A stretch of DNA of 40,508 nt from Streptomyces odonnellii (GCF_000981895.1 NZ_LATD01000033.1:1-40508), one strand, 5' to 3'. Shown: positions 24,304-36,057, counted from the first letter of the stretch. Numbers and translations: made by a program. The notes: a model not told the origin generated them from the sequence alone.

Positions 24304-26142
24304 GAGGGACCTTGTCTTCGTGTAGGTGTGGTTGAGGTCCCCGTCCGGGGTGCGGACCCGCTGTGGGCGGGCCGTGTGTGTCCGCCGGGCGCGTGCGCAT
24401 CGCGATGTCTCCCGGTGGGCATGGCCGTGGCGCGAGCGGGTTCACGGTTGCCCGTGGTCCCGGTCGGTGCGTCGGCCACGACCATGGATGCTCCGCTCCG
24501 GCAGGAAGCCAAGCGGGCCGGACGTGTTGGGATTGGACCAGATCAGAGGGGTTGCCACGGGAGCCGGGGGCTACGGGGCGGCGGGTCACGTCGATCGGTC
24601 AGTTGTGTCGGCAGAGGCTCGGTATTAGACCCGATCGGCGTCGGGCAGATCGATCGGGGACGGGCCGGAAGAGTTCATCCAGCCGGTTGTGGCGAGTCCG
24701 GGCGCTGGGTCAGGAGTTGTTCACGGATCTGGTGGGCCCGTCGTGGTCCGATGTGTAGATCGGTGCGTGGCCAGACGCTGACCGGTTTCCGGTGGCGTGG
24801 AGGGCAATGTTGTTCAGGGTGATGGCGCGTGGCCATACGTCGGCTTCTGTTGCGCCGTCGTTGATCGGTTGGGAACCGCGGGCTGATGGATAGCTGTGCG
24901 GTGTGCGGTCGCCTGTGTGGGGCCCAGCGTGGCCTTCGACGTGGGCGGTGAGGGTAGCGGCTTCGGCGCGGTGGCCCGCAGTCCTGTCGACTGCGTTTGG
25001 GGTGTTGGGCGGATCGGGCTCGGTGGTAGCCGGATCGGGACGCTCTTCGATCTGTTCGGGTGTGACGAGGGTGTGCAGGGCGGGGGCGTCGGTGCGACCG
25101 GCAGGGCCGATCTGGTCCAGGAGGTTGGTGCCGCATCGTCGGTAGGCAGCGATCGTTTCCGTGAGGGCGATCAGGAGCAGGGCCGGTGTCAGGTGGAGCA
25201 GCACGGCTGCGGGATCGGCCTGCCGTGGTCAGTCGATCTGCCCATCGGGCCAGAGTCTCCCCCAGCCGTTCATCAACGCAACGAGCGCTCAGGTGGGGTT
25301 CGGGATGCGTTAGGCGGGTGCGGGTGAGGTAGTTGCGATCGGCGTACAGACCGAAGGCGGACGCGATCACGTGAGCCTGGTCGCGTGCCGCATCCTCAGC
25401 CCGCTCCGTCTTGGGGTGGAGGCGGCGGCGTAGATGAGAGTGCACTGTCGCTGGAGGCCGGACTGCTTCGCGATCGTGTGCCTTGCGCCGGCACCGTGTT
25501 CGAGATCGTGCTTGTTGGTGGCGGTGGGCCGAGTGCCGTGGGGGAGGAGCGCGGCCGGGGCCGGCAGTCAGTGTGTCCGGCCTTCAACCGTCCGGCCTGG
25601 CGGCGAGTTCGGCGTACGGCTCAGCGGGAGACGGGGGCGGGCCAAGACCTGCACGCGGGCGGACTCGTCCGCCCCATGCCGGTGGCAGCCTGGAGCAGTG
25701 TGCGGAGCGGGTCGGAAGCGTGGTCGGTGCGCAGGGGGCCGGATGTCGGGGCGTGGCGGGCCGCAGCCGTCGCGCGGTGACGGTATGTCCGTACAGGAGC
25801 ATGGGTGCGGGCTCGTCGGCTCGAGTGTGCGTGCCGTGTCGGGCGGCTGTCGCCGCACGGCGCACCAGACCCAGCGGCACCGGGCCGCAGATCCATAGGC
25901 ACGCGCGGTCCGGTGTGGAACCTGACCTATTCGACGGCGGGGTGTGTCCGGCCAGTGGTGTTGCGACGCCACCACAGGTGCAGCAGCCCCGGCGAGCTGC
26001 GCCCACGAGACTTCACCCCCTTGGGGGCGACGGCGGGCGTGACCTATGCCAGCGGGTGCGGTCGTGCACGCGCTGTGCACCGCAGTCGTTCCATGTGACG
26101 TCAGTGCAGGTCAGGCGGCCTTGTGGCGAGGTCCTGACTGTC
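24304..26142. other. Decayed mobile-element DNA, no intact gene
   Basis: About 1.8 kb of high-GC DNA, mostly with minus-strand coding bias but broken frames. Near 25400-25250 the minus strand reads QAHVIASAFGLYADRNYLTR; near 25200-24710 another frame reads VLLHLTPALLLIALTETIAAYRRCG, then a polar tail. These could be one frameshifted membrane or transfer protein. Between 25580 and 26010 Arg/Pro-rich frames overlap and nothing is recognisable. I call no gene here. Confidence 0.4.
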
Positions 26143-26170
26143 CCCGGCGTACAGCCCGACTCGTCTGCCA
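26143..26170 (+). repeat. 28-bp copy of the rnpB 3' end, candidate attachment site (att 2)
   Basis: Exact copy of 21365-21392 in the same orientation, about 4.78 kb away. Flanks differ on both sides. Only the last bases of rnpB are present. It is followed by a hairpin that could be the original rnpB terminator, so this copy is the better candidate for the chromosomal end. Confidence 0.65.
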
Positions 26171-26181
26171 CGCAGGCAGAA

Positions 26182-26220
26182 GAAGCCCCTGATCTGGAGA
26201 AACATCAGGTCAGGGGCTTC
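26182..26220. terminator. Hairpin after att 2, candidate rnpB terminator
   Basis: GAAGCCCCTGATCTG pairs with CAGGTCAGGGGCTTC (one G-T pair) around a nine-base loop. It starts 11 bases after the repeat. Followed by CCTTGTCG, so only a short T-rich tail. Confidence 0.6.
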
Positions 26221-26535
26221 CTTGTCGTCGGAGTGATCCTTGAGACTGCTCACTCTTTGTGACTGGTTCCGGGTGTTTCTGGCTGCCGTGTGGCGATCGT
26301 GTGGCGCTGAACGGTCCGCCCGACGCGTCACTGGGACAGGAGTCTGGGCGCGAGCGCAGCCCAGTGCATCGTCCCTTGGTGCCGACACTTATGCGACTGG
26401 GGAACGAGTTCCAAGATCCGAAGAGTCACCCTCACGGGCGGCGAGCAGGTCCGTACTCCAGACGTTACATCCGCTGCGCCTGACAGACCTCCGGCCGGGT
26501 TCCTCCGGCACCCCTCAAGACGGAGACCAGCGACA
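26221..26535. other. Gap without a gene
   Basis: About 315 bases between the att 2 hairpin and the IS end. Frames on both strands are short and not protein-like. Nothing recognised. Confidence 0.4.
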
Positions 26536-27186
26536 TGAGCTGCCCCGAGTTTTGTAGCGGCCGATCCTGTTTGTTTCAGGCTGCGTTCGGAGTGGCCAAG
26601 GAACGGTAGTAAGCCGCCTCGAACTCCTCGGGCGGGAGGTAGTCGAGAGCAGAGTGCAGGCGCTCGGTGTTGTACCAGCCCACCCACTGCACGACGGCGC
26701 GTTCGACCTGGTCAGCGTCCCGCCAGGGGCCTTGGTGTTCGATCAGCTCCGCCTTGAAGGTCCCGTTGAGTGCCTCGGTCATCGCGCTGTCGTACGAGTC
26801 CGCCACGGAGCCCACCGATGCGGCGGCGCCGACGTCCATCAGCCGCTCGCTGTAGCGGATCGACACGTATTGGCTGCCGCGATCACTGTGATGGATCAGG
26901 CCCGATCCCTTCTTGATGCCCCGGCGCCACAAGGCCATCTCCAGGGCGTCCAGAGGGAGATCGGTGCGCATGTGGGTCGCAAGCTGCCATCCCATGATGG
27001 TCCGCGAGTAGACGTCGAGGACGAATGCGACGTAGACCCAGCCGGACCAGGTCCGGACATACGTCAGGTCCGCAACCCAGAGCTGGTTCGGCCGGGTCGC
27101 GGTGAAGAGCCGGTCGACCAGGTCCGGCGGGCGCGGGGCGGCCGGCTCGGGGACCGTGGTCCGGCGTCGCCGGCCGCGGATGGACC
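26536..27186 (-). mobile_element. Truncated IS3-family element (orfB 3' part)
   Basis: The element end is probably near TGAGCTGCCCCGAG at 26536. The transposase part (stop at 26576) reads GRRRRTTVPEPAAPRPPDLVD, then the rve integrase core with its DDE residues: RPNQLWVAD-LTYV, LIHHSD-RGSQY and AMTE-ALNGTFKAELIE, and ends RLHSALDYLPPEEFEAAYYRS. The N-terminal half of OrfB and all of OrfA are missing; similarity stops around 27186, where sequence from a different gene on the opposite strand begins. An open frame continues to 27781 on this strand but is antisense to that gene. Not active by itself. Confidence 0.8.
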
Positions 27187-28100
27187 GCCCCGCGATCCTT
27201 GTCGGCCTGCACCTGCGCCAACAGCGTGTCAGTACCAAGACATTCGGAGCCGCCAACAAGACCCAGATGGTCGAAGTCCTCACCGCCCTCCATACACACC
27301 CGGATCCGCAGCAGCCCTGGCGCATCAAGATGTACAACCGCCACACGCACTCCTGGCAGTCCCTTCCGCAGGGGGAGTCCGCCTTCGGCGCGGGACCGAT
27401 CGGTGTGGAAGGACACGCCCGCCACAAGGAAAGCGCAGGGCTGGCCCGCGAGCACATCAAGGCGGCACTGCGCATCCTGCCCGCCCAGACCCCACTCGTC
27501 ATCTTCGTGGACACCGAAGCCTGCCGGACCATCTGGCCCGGGTTGCAGCACGCCCAGCTCGGCAACGGCCCACTCCCAGGAGACGGCCTTGACGACGACG
27601 GCCGCCCGATCGCCGTAGTCAGCATCAACACCTCGTACGGCGAGGTCCCCACCCCAGTCGATCGCTCCGACGCCCGCCGCCGCGACCCAGAGCGGCCCGC
27701 AGCTCCCGATGACTGGCTCCACCAGCGCACTACGGCGGACGGCAAGGTCACCAGTTGGTATCTCGCCCAGAAGTCACGCACCTACGACGGTTTCGGTCAG
27801 ACCGGCAGCAACGGCAGCACATGCACCCGCTTCACCATCCCCGAAGAGCTTCAAAAGTCTCTTCTCCGTAAGGACTGGCACAGCTTCACCGCGACCCAGA
27901 TCACTGTGCCTCGGCCGGACGGCCACCAACCACAGGACCTAGCCGCCGCACTCTGCCACCAGTCCCTCGCCTGGGACGCCCGCACCCGCCACCCGGTCCC
28001 CCTCCACGTTGCGGGCGCGGTTGACCGTAACCATCCGGAGTACCGAGGCGTCAGCTTCGAGACCGAGACAGCAGAGGAGAACGACGAGGACGCGTCCTGA
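27180..28100 (+). pseudogene. C-terminal fragment of a pPIWI-RE (RNaseH-like) defence protein, cut by the IS
   Basis: An open + frame from about 27180 reads ILVGLHLRQQRVSTKTFG, PWRIKMYNRHTHSWQSL, TPLVIFVDTEACRTIWPGL, YTRF-like TRFTIPEELQKSLL, TATQITVPRPDGHQPQDLA, and ends VPLHVAGAVDRNHPEYRGV. This matches my memory of the C-terminal RNaseH/PIWI-like region of pPIWI-RE proteins of Streptomyces (PF13032-type). About 300 residues remain of a protein that is normally near 900; the N terminus was lost where the IS3 fragment abuts. Without MID/PIWI N-terminal parts it should be inactive. pPIWI-RE loci are three-gene defence modules (PIWI-RE, REase, helicase); the partners are not seen here. Confidence 0.6.
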
Positions 28101-28175
28101 CCGGTCCGACGCCGAGGCCGTCAGCCAGCTGCGGTTGCGGAGGAGCCAGCCCAAGCCCGGAGACTGCCGCTCGTC

Positions 28176-28343
28176 TAGGCCCTGTCCGGCCGATCTTCGC
28201 GGGCCCGCGACGCCTGGCACGGCACCTCGCTGCGTTGTCGGAGTCGCCCGAGTACGTCCAGTACACGGGCGATCCTCCGCTTTCCGATGCACCGCACCAG
28301 CCGCCCCGGGCTGATCCACGAAGATCGACCGGACAGGACCTAG
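28176..28343. mobile_element. 168-bp MITE with ~25-bp terminal inverted repeats (copy 1)
   Basis: The left end CTAGGCCCTGTCCGGCCGAT and the right end, reversed, CTAGGTCCTGTCCGGTCGAT differ at two positions and continue to match through CTTCG. No coding potential. An internal segment (CCGACAACGC-GCGAGGTGCCGT on the complement) recurs in the second MITE at 33730-33926. Confidence 0.7.
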
Positions 28344-28689
28344 GGGCTGGATGACACGATGCGTAGCAATCGGTGGGTTGTACGAGCAAGGCCGCCTATC
28401 ACACGGGGGCGGCCCCTTGCTGAGACGGGGTTTCTGTGTGTTCTGTATCCCGCCGCCCCGCGAACTCACCCGCGTCGGCCGAAAGAGAGGCCGCACAGGC
28501 TCCCGCAATCCGTGCAGGATCCAACCGCAGCGTCTACTCACATTCGTTCCCCTGCCCAACTCGCCTCGTAGGACACGGCCTTAACCGAGGCGATGCGTGC
28601 GCCATGCGTGGTCCCCCGGCTACGGTTGGTTTCCAGGCCGAGGCGTGTGATCGCCCGGTGGGCGGTGCGTGGGAACGGGGAAGCGCAGG
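28344..28689. other. Leader region before the STAND gene
   Basis: About 345 bases without a gene. A hairpin CAAGGCCGCC...GGCGGCCCCTTG at 28387-28419 may terminate the upstream transcript. The promoter of the STAND gene should lie after it; I cannot place boxes. Confidence 0.35.
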
Positions 28690-30793
28690 ATGCTGGAGCT
28701 CATATCGCTGGCGACGGTTACGGCAATGTTGGGGACCGTGGCTGCGGGGATGGGTAACGAGGCGGGAAAGAACGTAGCCCTGATGATCGGCGGGTTGGCA
28801 CGTCGGATCGCAGGGCGGGAGGTTCCGGCCCCCGAGCGGCCCGCCGAATGGGAGGGACTGGCCCGGCTGTTGTACGAAGGAGCGCTGCGCAATCCCGAGT
28901 ACGCCCGGGGGCTGGCCGAGGCGGAAGCGGTGGTCAGCAGGGCGTTGGCCCAGGTGCGCATCCGTACTTCTCCGCAACTGCCCGACGGTCTCAGGGGTTT
29001 CGTTGATCGTGACAAGCAGATGCGGCAGCTTACGCGTGAGGCGTCCCGCAAGTTCGACGGACGTGCTCGAAGGGTTCATCTGTACGGGCCTGAGGGGATG
29101 GGCGGCACATCCCTCGCGCTGCGATGGGGCTGGCGCGAACTGCAGCGGTACCCGGACGGGCAACTGTACGTAGACCTGGCCCGGGTACCGGACCCTGCCA
29201 TGGCTCTCCGACAAGCCCTGCGCAGCCTCGGACTGGACTCGGAGGACATCCCGCCGGGGTTGGAGGAGCGGATGGATCTCTTCCGCCGGCTTGTCGTGGA
29301 CCGGCGGCTGCTCATCGTTCTCGACCACGTTCAGACAGCCGCGCAGGTGACGCCTCTGCTCACCTCGGCGCCGGAAGTCTTCACTATCATCGTTGCCCAC
29401 CGCCGTCTTCCCCAGGCGGACGCCGAGCCGATCGAGGTGGTGCCGCTGCCCGAGAGGTACGCCGTCGAGCTGCTCACCGAAGTGGCGGGCAAGCGGACCG
29501 TTCAGGAAGCCCGCGCCCGCGCCATCTTGCCGCAGGTGCTCGCCCAATGCGGCGGATCTCCGTACGCGTTGAGGACGTTCGCGTCGCTGCTGGAGGCGCG
29601 CCTGAGAGAGGAAGACGGCCCCACCATGCTCGGGAACGAGCCCGCCTACGCTGCCGCGCAGGAGCAGTACCGCACGCTCGGGCCTACGGCCGCCCGGCTG
29701 TACCGCCTGTCGGCAGTCTGGCCCTGGCCGGCGCTCGGACCGGCCGTGGCAGGAGCCATGGCCGAGGTCGGGGAGGCCGAGGCGGCCCGTCTGCTCGCCG
29801 AGTTCGTGGAAAGGGGGCTACTGGAGGAGACCGGCACCGGCCGCTACCGCTTCCGCCCCGCCGTACGACGGCACGCCGAGCAGGCCGCCGTACGCGAGGA
29901 CGGCATTCCTGCCTGCTCCCGGGCCGTGGCGCGCGCGGTGGAGTTGCTGTTGTCGCTCGCGGTGCAGGCCGACCGCGCCGCCCTGCCGGAACGCTGGCAC
30001 GTGGGCCCCCTGTTCACCGCGCTGCCTCCTGGCGCCTACGCGTCCAAGGGCGAGGCGATCGCCGCCCTCGGCGCCGAGCTGGGCAACCTCGTTCAGGCGG
30101 TGTTCGCTGCTGAGGAGTATCGTCTCGGCGACACCGCGTGTCAGCTGTGCGAAGCCCTGTGGGCCTTGCAGCTCAAGGACGGACGCCATGAAGAGATCCT
30201 CCCGGCGCTTCGAGTGGGCACGAAGGTCGCTGACGACATCCGTCCCGGCACCCGGATGGCGGGGCGCATGCACACCCTTCAGGCGATGGCCCTGATCGAG
30301 TCGCGGCAGTTCGACGAGGCGAAGATCCAGGCGGAGAAGGCCGCGGCGGCCGAGCGGCAGGCGGGGCACCTGCGCGGGCTGGCGACCGCCATCGAGACGC
30401 TGGGCCTTGTGCGGCTGGGGCAGTGGAGCTTCCCCGATGCCCATGACTTGTTCGTCGAGGCGGATGGCATCTGGCAGCGTATCGGTCCGGGAGACGACGG
30501 CTACGGTGACAAGCCCCGTGCCCGTGCTCTTCTGAAGCGTCACCGGGGGCGCGCGCTGAACGGTCTCCATCTCCTCGACGAGGCCGAGGAGTTGTTGATG
30601 GAGGCCCTCGCGTTCTTCCGAGAGGAGGAGCCCTACAACACCGCCCGTACGCTCACCGATCTGGCGGACACGTACATGTGTGCCGGGCGGCAGTCAGCGG
30701 CGCTGCCGCTGATCGACGAGGCGACCGACGCGCTCGTGGGCGAGAACGCCCACTACCACGTCAACCACCTGCGGGCCCTGCGCGAGCGCTGTG

Positions 30794-30822
<29 letters not shown>
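28690..30822 (+). CDS. STAND/NB-ARC-like NTPase with TPR tail and degenerate P-loop
   Basis: 710 residues from ATG 28690 (GTG seven codons earlier is the alternative). N-terminal ~45 residues are small and hydrophobic (MLELISLATVTAMLGTVAAGMG), perhaps a membrane-linked effector. An NB-ARC-type NTPase follows: LYG133-PEGMGG139-TS where the usual GKT lysine is Gly139; Walker B RLLIVLDHVQTAAQVTPLL; winged-helix part to ~residue 400 (EFVERGLLEETGTGRYRF). The C-terminal ~230 residues form TPR-like helices (MAGRMHTLQAMALIESRQFDEA..., RGRALNGLHLLDEAEELL). STAND proteins sense a ligand through repeats and oligomerise. Loss of the P-loop lysine would weaken nucleotide hydrolysis. Overlaps the convergent next gene by 29 bases. 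Confidence 0.7.
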
Positions 30823-32578
<1,756 letters not shown>

Positions 32579-32586
<8 letters not shown>

Positions 32587-32677
32587 GCCGGTGAAACCGC
32601 ACGTAGGGGCAGCGTGACTGGTTGATGATCCTGATCCGGACGGGCAGCCGGTAACCCCGGTAGGCGATGCAGTCCAT
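32579..32677 (-). CDS. Small ORF (32 aa) coupled to a truncated upstream gene
   Basis: ATG at 32677 preceded by GAGGTGG gives MDCIAYRGYRLPVRIRIINQ... ending RFHRLG, a compact basic sequence that looks like real protein. Its ATG overlaps the TGA of the upstream fragment (TGATG), so the pair was once translationally coupled. I do not recognise a family. Confidence 0.35.
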
Positions 32678-32790
32678 CAGTGAGCCACCTCGACCTCGCC
32701 CGACGCGGTCAGGCCCTCGTCCAGTTCGGCGTACAGGTCCCGCAGGTAAGCCGAGGGCGCGCCAGGCATCGCCAGGACCGACGGTTCGCT
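32677..32790 (-). pseudogene. C-terminal fragment of an unknown protein
   Basis: The minus strand reads LAMPGAPSAYLRDLYAELDE... ...EVEVAH-stop, which looks like a real C terminus, but no continuous frame extends upstream beyond about 32790, where other sequence starts. Its stop overlaps the small ORF start. Probably a gene cut by the same rearrangement that truncated the ATPase fragment to the right. Confidence 0.35.
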
Positions 32791-32860
32791 CCCGATGCTG
32801 TCTCCGGGCCGAAGCCTGGCTCACAGAGCCGGGGTTGCCCAGTCGTCTGGGCGTTGTTGA

Positions 32861-33228
32861 TCCGCTGACGTGGACGCGGGAGACTCCCCGATGACCGGGG
32901 TGCCCCTCGGCCAGCACATGGGCACCGGCGCCACCGTGTGCGGGGATCCCATCTCCTGGTTCACCAGGGCCCCTTACATCTCCAACCCGTCGCTGTCCAT
33001 GCTCGGCATGCCGGGCCTGGGCAAGTCGACGCTCGTCAACCGTATGCTGATCGGCCTCGCCGCGACGGGAGTCGTGCCGCTCGTCCTCGGCGACCTCAAG
33101 CCCGACTACGCCGACACCGTGCGCGCGCTCGGCGGGCAGGTCATCTCGATCGGGCGCGGAGTCGGCGGCAACATCCTCGACCCTGGCGCGCTGGACGTCG
33201 TCGGCCGGCCGCTGGCGGTGACGGCGGA
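32861..33228 (+). pseudogene. VirB4/TraC-like transfer ATPase fragment
   Basis: The frame reads MTGVPLGQHMGTGATVCGDPISWF, a Walker A in LGMPGLGKSTLVNRML, then PLVLGDLKPDYADTVRALGG and ISIGRGVGGNILDPGALD. This is the P-loop part of conjugation-type ATPases (SCO6880/VirB4-like) of actinobacteria. Upstream coding sequence is missing (in-frame stop at 32858) and downstream the sequence changes without a frame break to RHS repeats at about 33228, so only ~120 residues of a protein of several hundred remain. Confidence 0.65.
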
Positions 33229-34690
33229 CGACTGGCGCGAGGAGTACGCGTACGACGCCGCCGGCAACCAGACGGCATGCTCGTGGCCCGACAAGGCTCC
33301 CCACTCCGAGAGTCGCGGCGAGCGCGCGTACGACGGCACCCGGCTCCGCACGGCCGGCGGCGTCAGTTACACCTACGACGCGGCGGGCCGGGTCACGGAG
33401 CGCCGGAAGAAGCGACTGTCCCGCAAGCCCGACGTATGGCGCTACACCTGGGACTCCGAGGACCGTCTGACCGCGTGCACCACGCCCGACGGGACGCTGT
33501 GGACATACGCCTACGACCCGCTGGGCCGCCGTATCGCCAAGGAACGCCGACCGCCGACGGGGCGATCGCCGAACGGACGCTGTTCGCCTGGGACGGATCC
33601 CGCCTCGCGGAACAGTCGGGCGGTGCCGACGGGGTCACGTTGACATGGGAGTACGACGGTCACTGGCCGATCGCCCAGTACGAGCGCAAGGCGCTCCCGC
33701 AGGACGAATTCGACTCCCGTTTCTTCGCTAAGGGCTGTCCCGTAATCGCTGGTGGGTCAGCGCGCGGCGTCAGATGGAGGGGGTGCCTCCCGTGCCGTTC
33801 AGGCTACGGGGGAGCATCGCAAGGCGGAGGGACGTCCCCATACTGGGCGTATGGGGATGTTCCGACAACGCGGCGAGGTGCCGTAGCTGTCGTCGCGCGC
33901 CCGCCATGGATTACGGGACAGCCCTTGGCGTCTCGGACCTCGTGGGCACCCCTACCGAACTCGTCGACGAGACCGGGAAGGTGGCCTGGAGCGCACGGTC
34001 CACAAGCTGGGGCATCACCGCGTGGAAACCGGGCGGCTCCGCCTATACGCCGCTCCGTTGTCCAGGGCAGTACGAGGATCCGGAAACAGGGCTGCGGGAC
34101 AACTTCTTCCGCCATTACGACCCGGAGACCGGGCGCTATGTCACGCCGGATCCACTCGGGATCGCGCCCGCGCCGAATTCCCTCACCTATGTGCACAACC
34201 CGTATACATTCTGCGATCCGCTCGGACTGACGCCCTGTCCGCAGTTCAAAGGGCTGGGATGGCTGACGGAGAAACAGATCGGCCGTCCTTCCTTCCGCCA
34301 CCAGCGGACCGTCACGCATCAGGATTACGAACAGCAGTGATCCTGCCGGACGGCCGGGAGGTGCACGTGGACGGCGGCCCGGCGAACGACTGGATCACGG
34401 AGGCCAAGTGGACGGGCGGGGACCACGAGAGTGAATGGGAGAAGTCCCCCTACAATCCGGAGCACAAGTTCTACCGGGAATCGAAGATCACGGACCAGGC
34501 GGAGAAGCTCCTCGCGCTGAACGAGGGGCTGGGGGGCAAGGGAGTGCGTTACATGGTGTCCAATGAGTGGGGCGCCGCGCATGTGAACGAGGTCCTGGCC
34601 AGAGTATTCCCGGAAGCGGTCGCCAGTGGAAAACTCAAGGCTTATCACGTACCGGGCAATGGCATGAGTGGAATGAGCGCATGGCTGTAG
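33229..34690 (+). pseudogene. RHS-repeat polymorphic toxin, broken by frameshifts and a MITE
   Basis: Begins with RHS/YD repeats (EEYAYDAAGNQTACSW, VSYTYDAAGRVTER, WTYAYDPLGRRIAKE), shifts frame near 33550 (AIAERTLFAWDGSRLAEQ), is interrupted by a MITE at 33730-33926, and resumes in a third frame with VSDLVGTPTELVDE and the RHS core end YDPETGRYVTPDPLGIAP... DPLGL. A further shift near 34320 leads to the toxin tip (DGREVHVDGGPANDWITEAKW, EKSPYNPEHKFYRESKIT, RYMVSN... YHVPGNGMSGMSAWL), which resembles a restriction-endonuclease-fold toxin domain. With these breaks no full product is made. An immunity gene follows directly. Confidence 0.75.
33730..33926. mobile_element. ~197-bp MITE inside the RHS gene (copy 2)
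   Basis: Terminal inverted repeats AAGGGCTGTCCCGTAATC match exactly at both ends. It interrupts the RHS sequence between DSRFFA and VSDLVGTP. The inner part shares CCGACAACGC-GCGAGGTGCCGT and TACTGG-CGTA with the MITE at 28176, though the ends differ. Confidence 0.75.
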
Positions 34691-35148
34691 TGGTCGATTT
34701 GTTGGAAGGCATCCGGAATCGTGTGCCGCTGACCGGCGAGAGCGTGGCGGCGGAGTTCGCGGCCCAGGGCTGGGAGGCCGGCGGACGACCGAGGAACGGC
34801 TTCGAGGCGTCGTGGGACAAGGACGACGTCGGAGGCTGGATCCACCCGTACAACGGCGGTGTCCGCGTCAAGTTCACCGTATGGATGCGGGACACGGACG
34901 AGGACACCGGCTACTTCGAGGACCTGGACGCGGTGTACGAGGAGGGCGAACGGGCGCTGGCCGCCTTCCTGCCCGAGATCGAGTCCTCCAGCCTGGCCGC
35001 CCACCTCACCGGGGCCGAGGGCACGGAGGAGGACGCGGACGAGTTCATCGCGTACAGAAAGTGGACCTTGGACGGCCGAAAGCTGATCGCCGGGGTCATC
35101 CAGGAGGACACCGACCTCCCGGTCCGCGTCATCGTGGCCCTGGAATAG
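34681..35148 (+). CDS. Predicted immunity protein of the RHS toxin
   Basis: 155 residues from ATG 34681, which overlaps the last codons of the toxin tip by 10 bases. Acidic, single-domain protein (WDKDDVGGWIHPYNGGVRVKFTV, DTDEDTGYFEDLDAVYEEG, ERALAAFLPEI). No membrane segment. I do not recognise a named Imm family, but position after a polymorphic toxin tip, size and acidity are those of cytosolic immunity proteins. It is intact while its toxin is broken. Confidence 0.6.
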   Translation: MAVVVDLLEGIRNRVPLTGESVAAEFAAQGWEAGGRPRNGFEASWDKDDVGGWIHPYNGGVRVKFTVWMRDTDEDTGYFEDLDAVYEEGERALAAFLPEIESSSLAAHLTGAEGTEEDADEFIAYRKWTLDGRKLIAGVIQEDTDLPVRVIVALE

Positions 35149-35303
35149 CGCGGCGCGCGGTACACCGGTACGGAGGTGGTGGCCGGGTGGGCGGCTTTTG
35201 TGCGTCGGCGCTGCCCCGAATTTTGATTGGTTGCGGAACCAGCGATGAGTTCGGTCGGGCCGGACAGTCTCATCATTTGTTGTTGACAGCAGAGGAGGAG
35301 CGC

Positions 35304-35954
35304 ATGGCGCAGCTACTGAGAGTTCAGAACTTCAACGTCTCCAGTGACGGCATCGGTGCCGGGCCCGCGGAGGACCAGACCCTGGAGAGGCCGTTCGGGT
35401 TCGAGCGGCACGACAGGCTGTTCGCGTGGTGCGGGGCCACCGCGAGCTGGCCCATGCGTACCGATCCCGGGGGCAGCCGGGGCCTTGACGACTACCTCAC
35501 GCGGGACTACGAACGCAATATCGGCGCCGAGATCATGGGCCGTAACAAGTTCGGGCCGCAGCGTGGGCCCTGGCAGGACTATGAGTGGCGTGGCTGGTGG
35601 GGGGAGAAGCCGCCGTTCCGTACGCCGGTGTTCGTCATGACCCACCACACGCGTCCTTCGATCACGCTCTCCGACACCACGTTCCACTTCGTCGAAGGAG
35701 ACCCGGCGACGATCCTTGAGCAGGCGCGCGAGGCGGCGCAGGGCAAGGACGTCAGGCTCGGCGGCGGGGCCAGCACCGTCCGGCAGTTCCTGGACGCCGA
35801 CCTTGTCGACACCATGCATGTGGCGGTCTCGCCGCTGAAGCTCGGGTCCGGGGTACGCCTCTGGGATTCGCCCGACGAGCTGCTCGACCGGTTCCACATG
35901 GACGTCGTGCCCAGCCCGAGCGGCGTCACGCACCACCTGTTCTGGCGGAAGTAA
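35304..35954 (+). CDS. Dihydrofolate reductase family protein (RibD C-terminal type)
   Basis: 216 residues; AGAGGAGGAG lies six bases before the ATG. The YwjB/RibD-C pattern is visible: LRVQNFNVSSDGIGAGP, GAEIMGRNKFGPQRGPW, PVFVMTHH, FHFVEGDPATILEQAREAA, VRLGGGASTVRQFL, LVDTMHVAVSPLKLGSG. These proteins share the DHFR fold and probably reduce a small substrate with NADPH; true DHFR activity is not implied. No sign of an operon. Confidence 0.85.
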   Translation: MAQLLRVQNFNVSSDGIGAGPAEDQTLERPFGFERHDRLFAWCGATASWPMRTDPGGSRGLDDYLTRDYERNIGAEIMGRNKFGPQRGPWQDYEWRGWWGEKPPFRTPVFVMTHHTRPSITLSDTTFHFVEGDPATILEQAREAAQGKDVRLGGGASTVRQFLDADLVDTMHVAVSPLKLGSGVRLWDSPDELLDRFHMDVVPSPSGVTHHLFWRK

Positions 35955-36044
35955 CCGGGTCGCAGTGCCGACCCGGGTCCACGGCGCCGACCCGGGCCGG
36001 CCGTCCGCCTCTCGCCAGCCGTCTGCCTCTCGTCGACCGGCGGC

Positions 36045-36057
36045 GGACAGGACCTAG
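36045..36057. repeat. Relic of a MITE end overlapping an MFS stop codon
   Basis: GGACAGGACCTAG, preceded by TCGACCGG, matches the right end of the MITE at 28176-28343 apart from a four-base insertion. The stop codon of the minus-strand MFS gene lies in it. Confidence 0.35.

Noticed and set aside
24675..25445. Minus-strand ORF of 256 codons
   Set aside because: Only the first ~65 residues look like protein; the rest is Arg/Pro-rich, and the better sequence continues in another frame, so it is described as decayed DNA.
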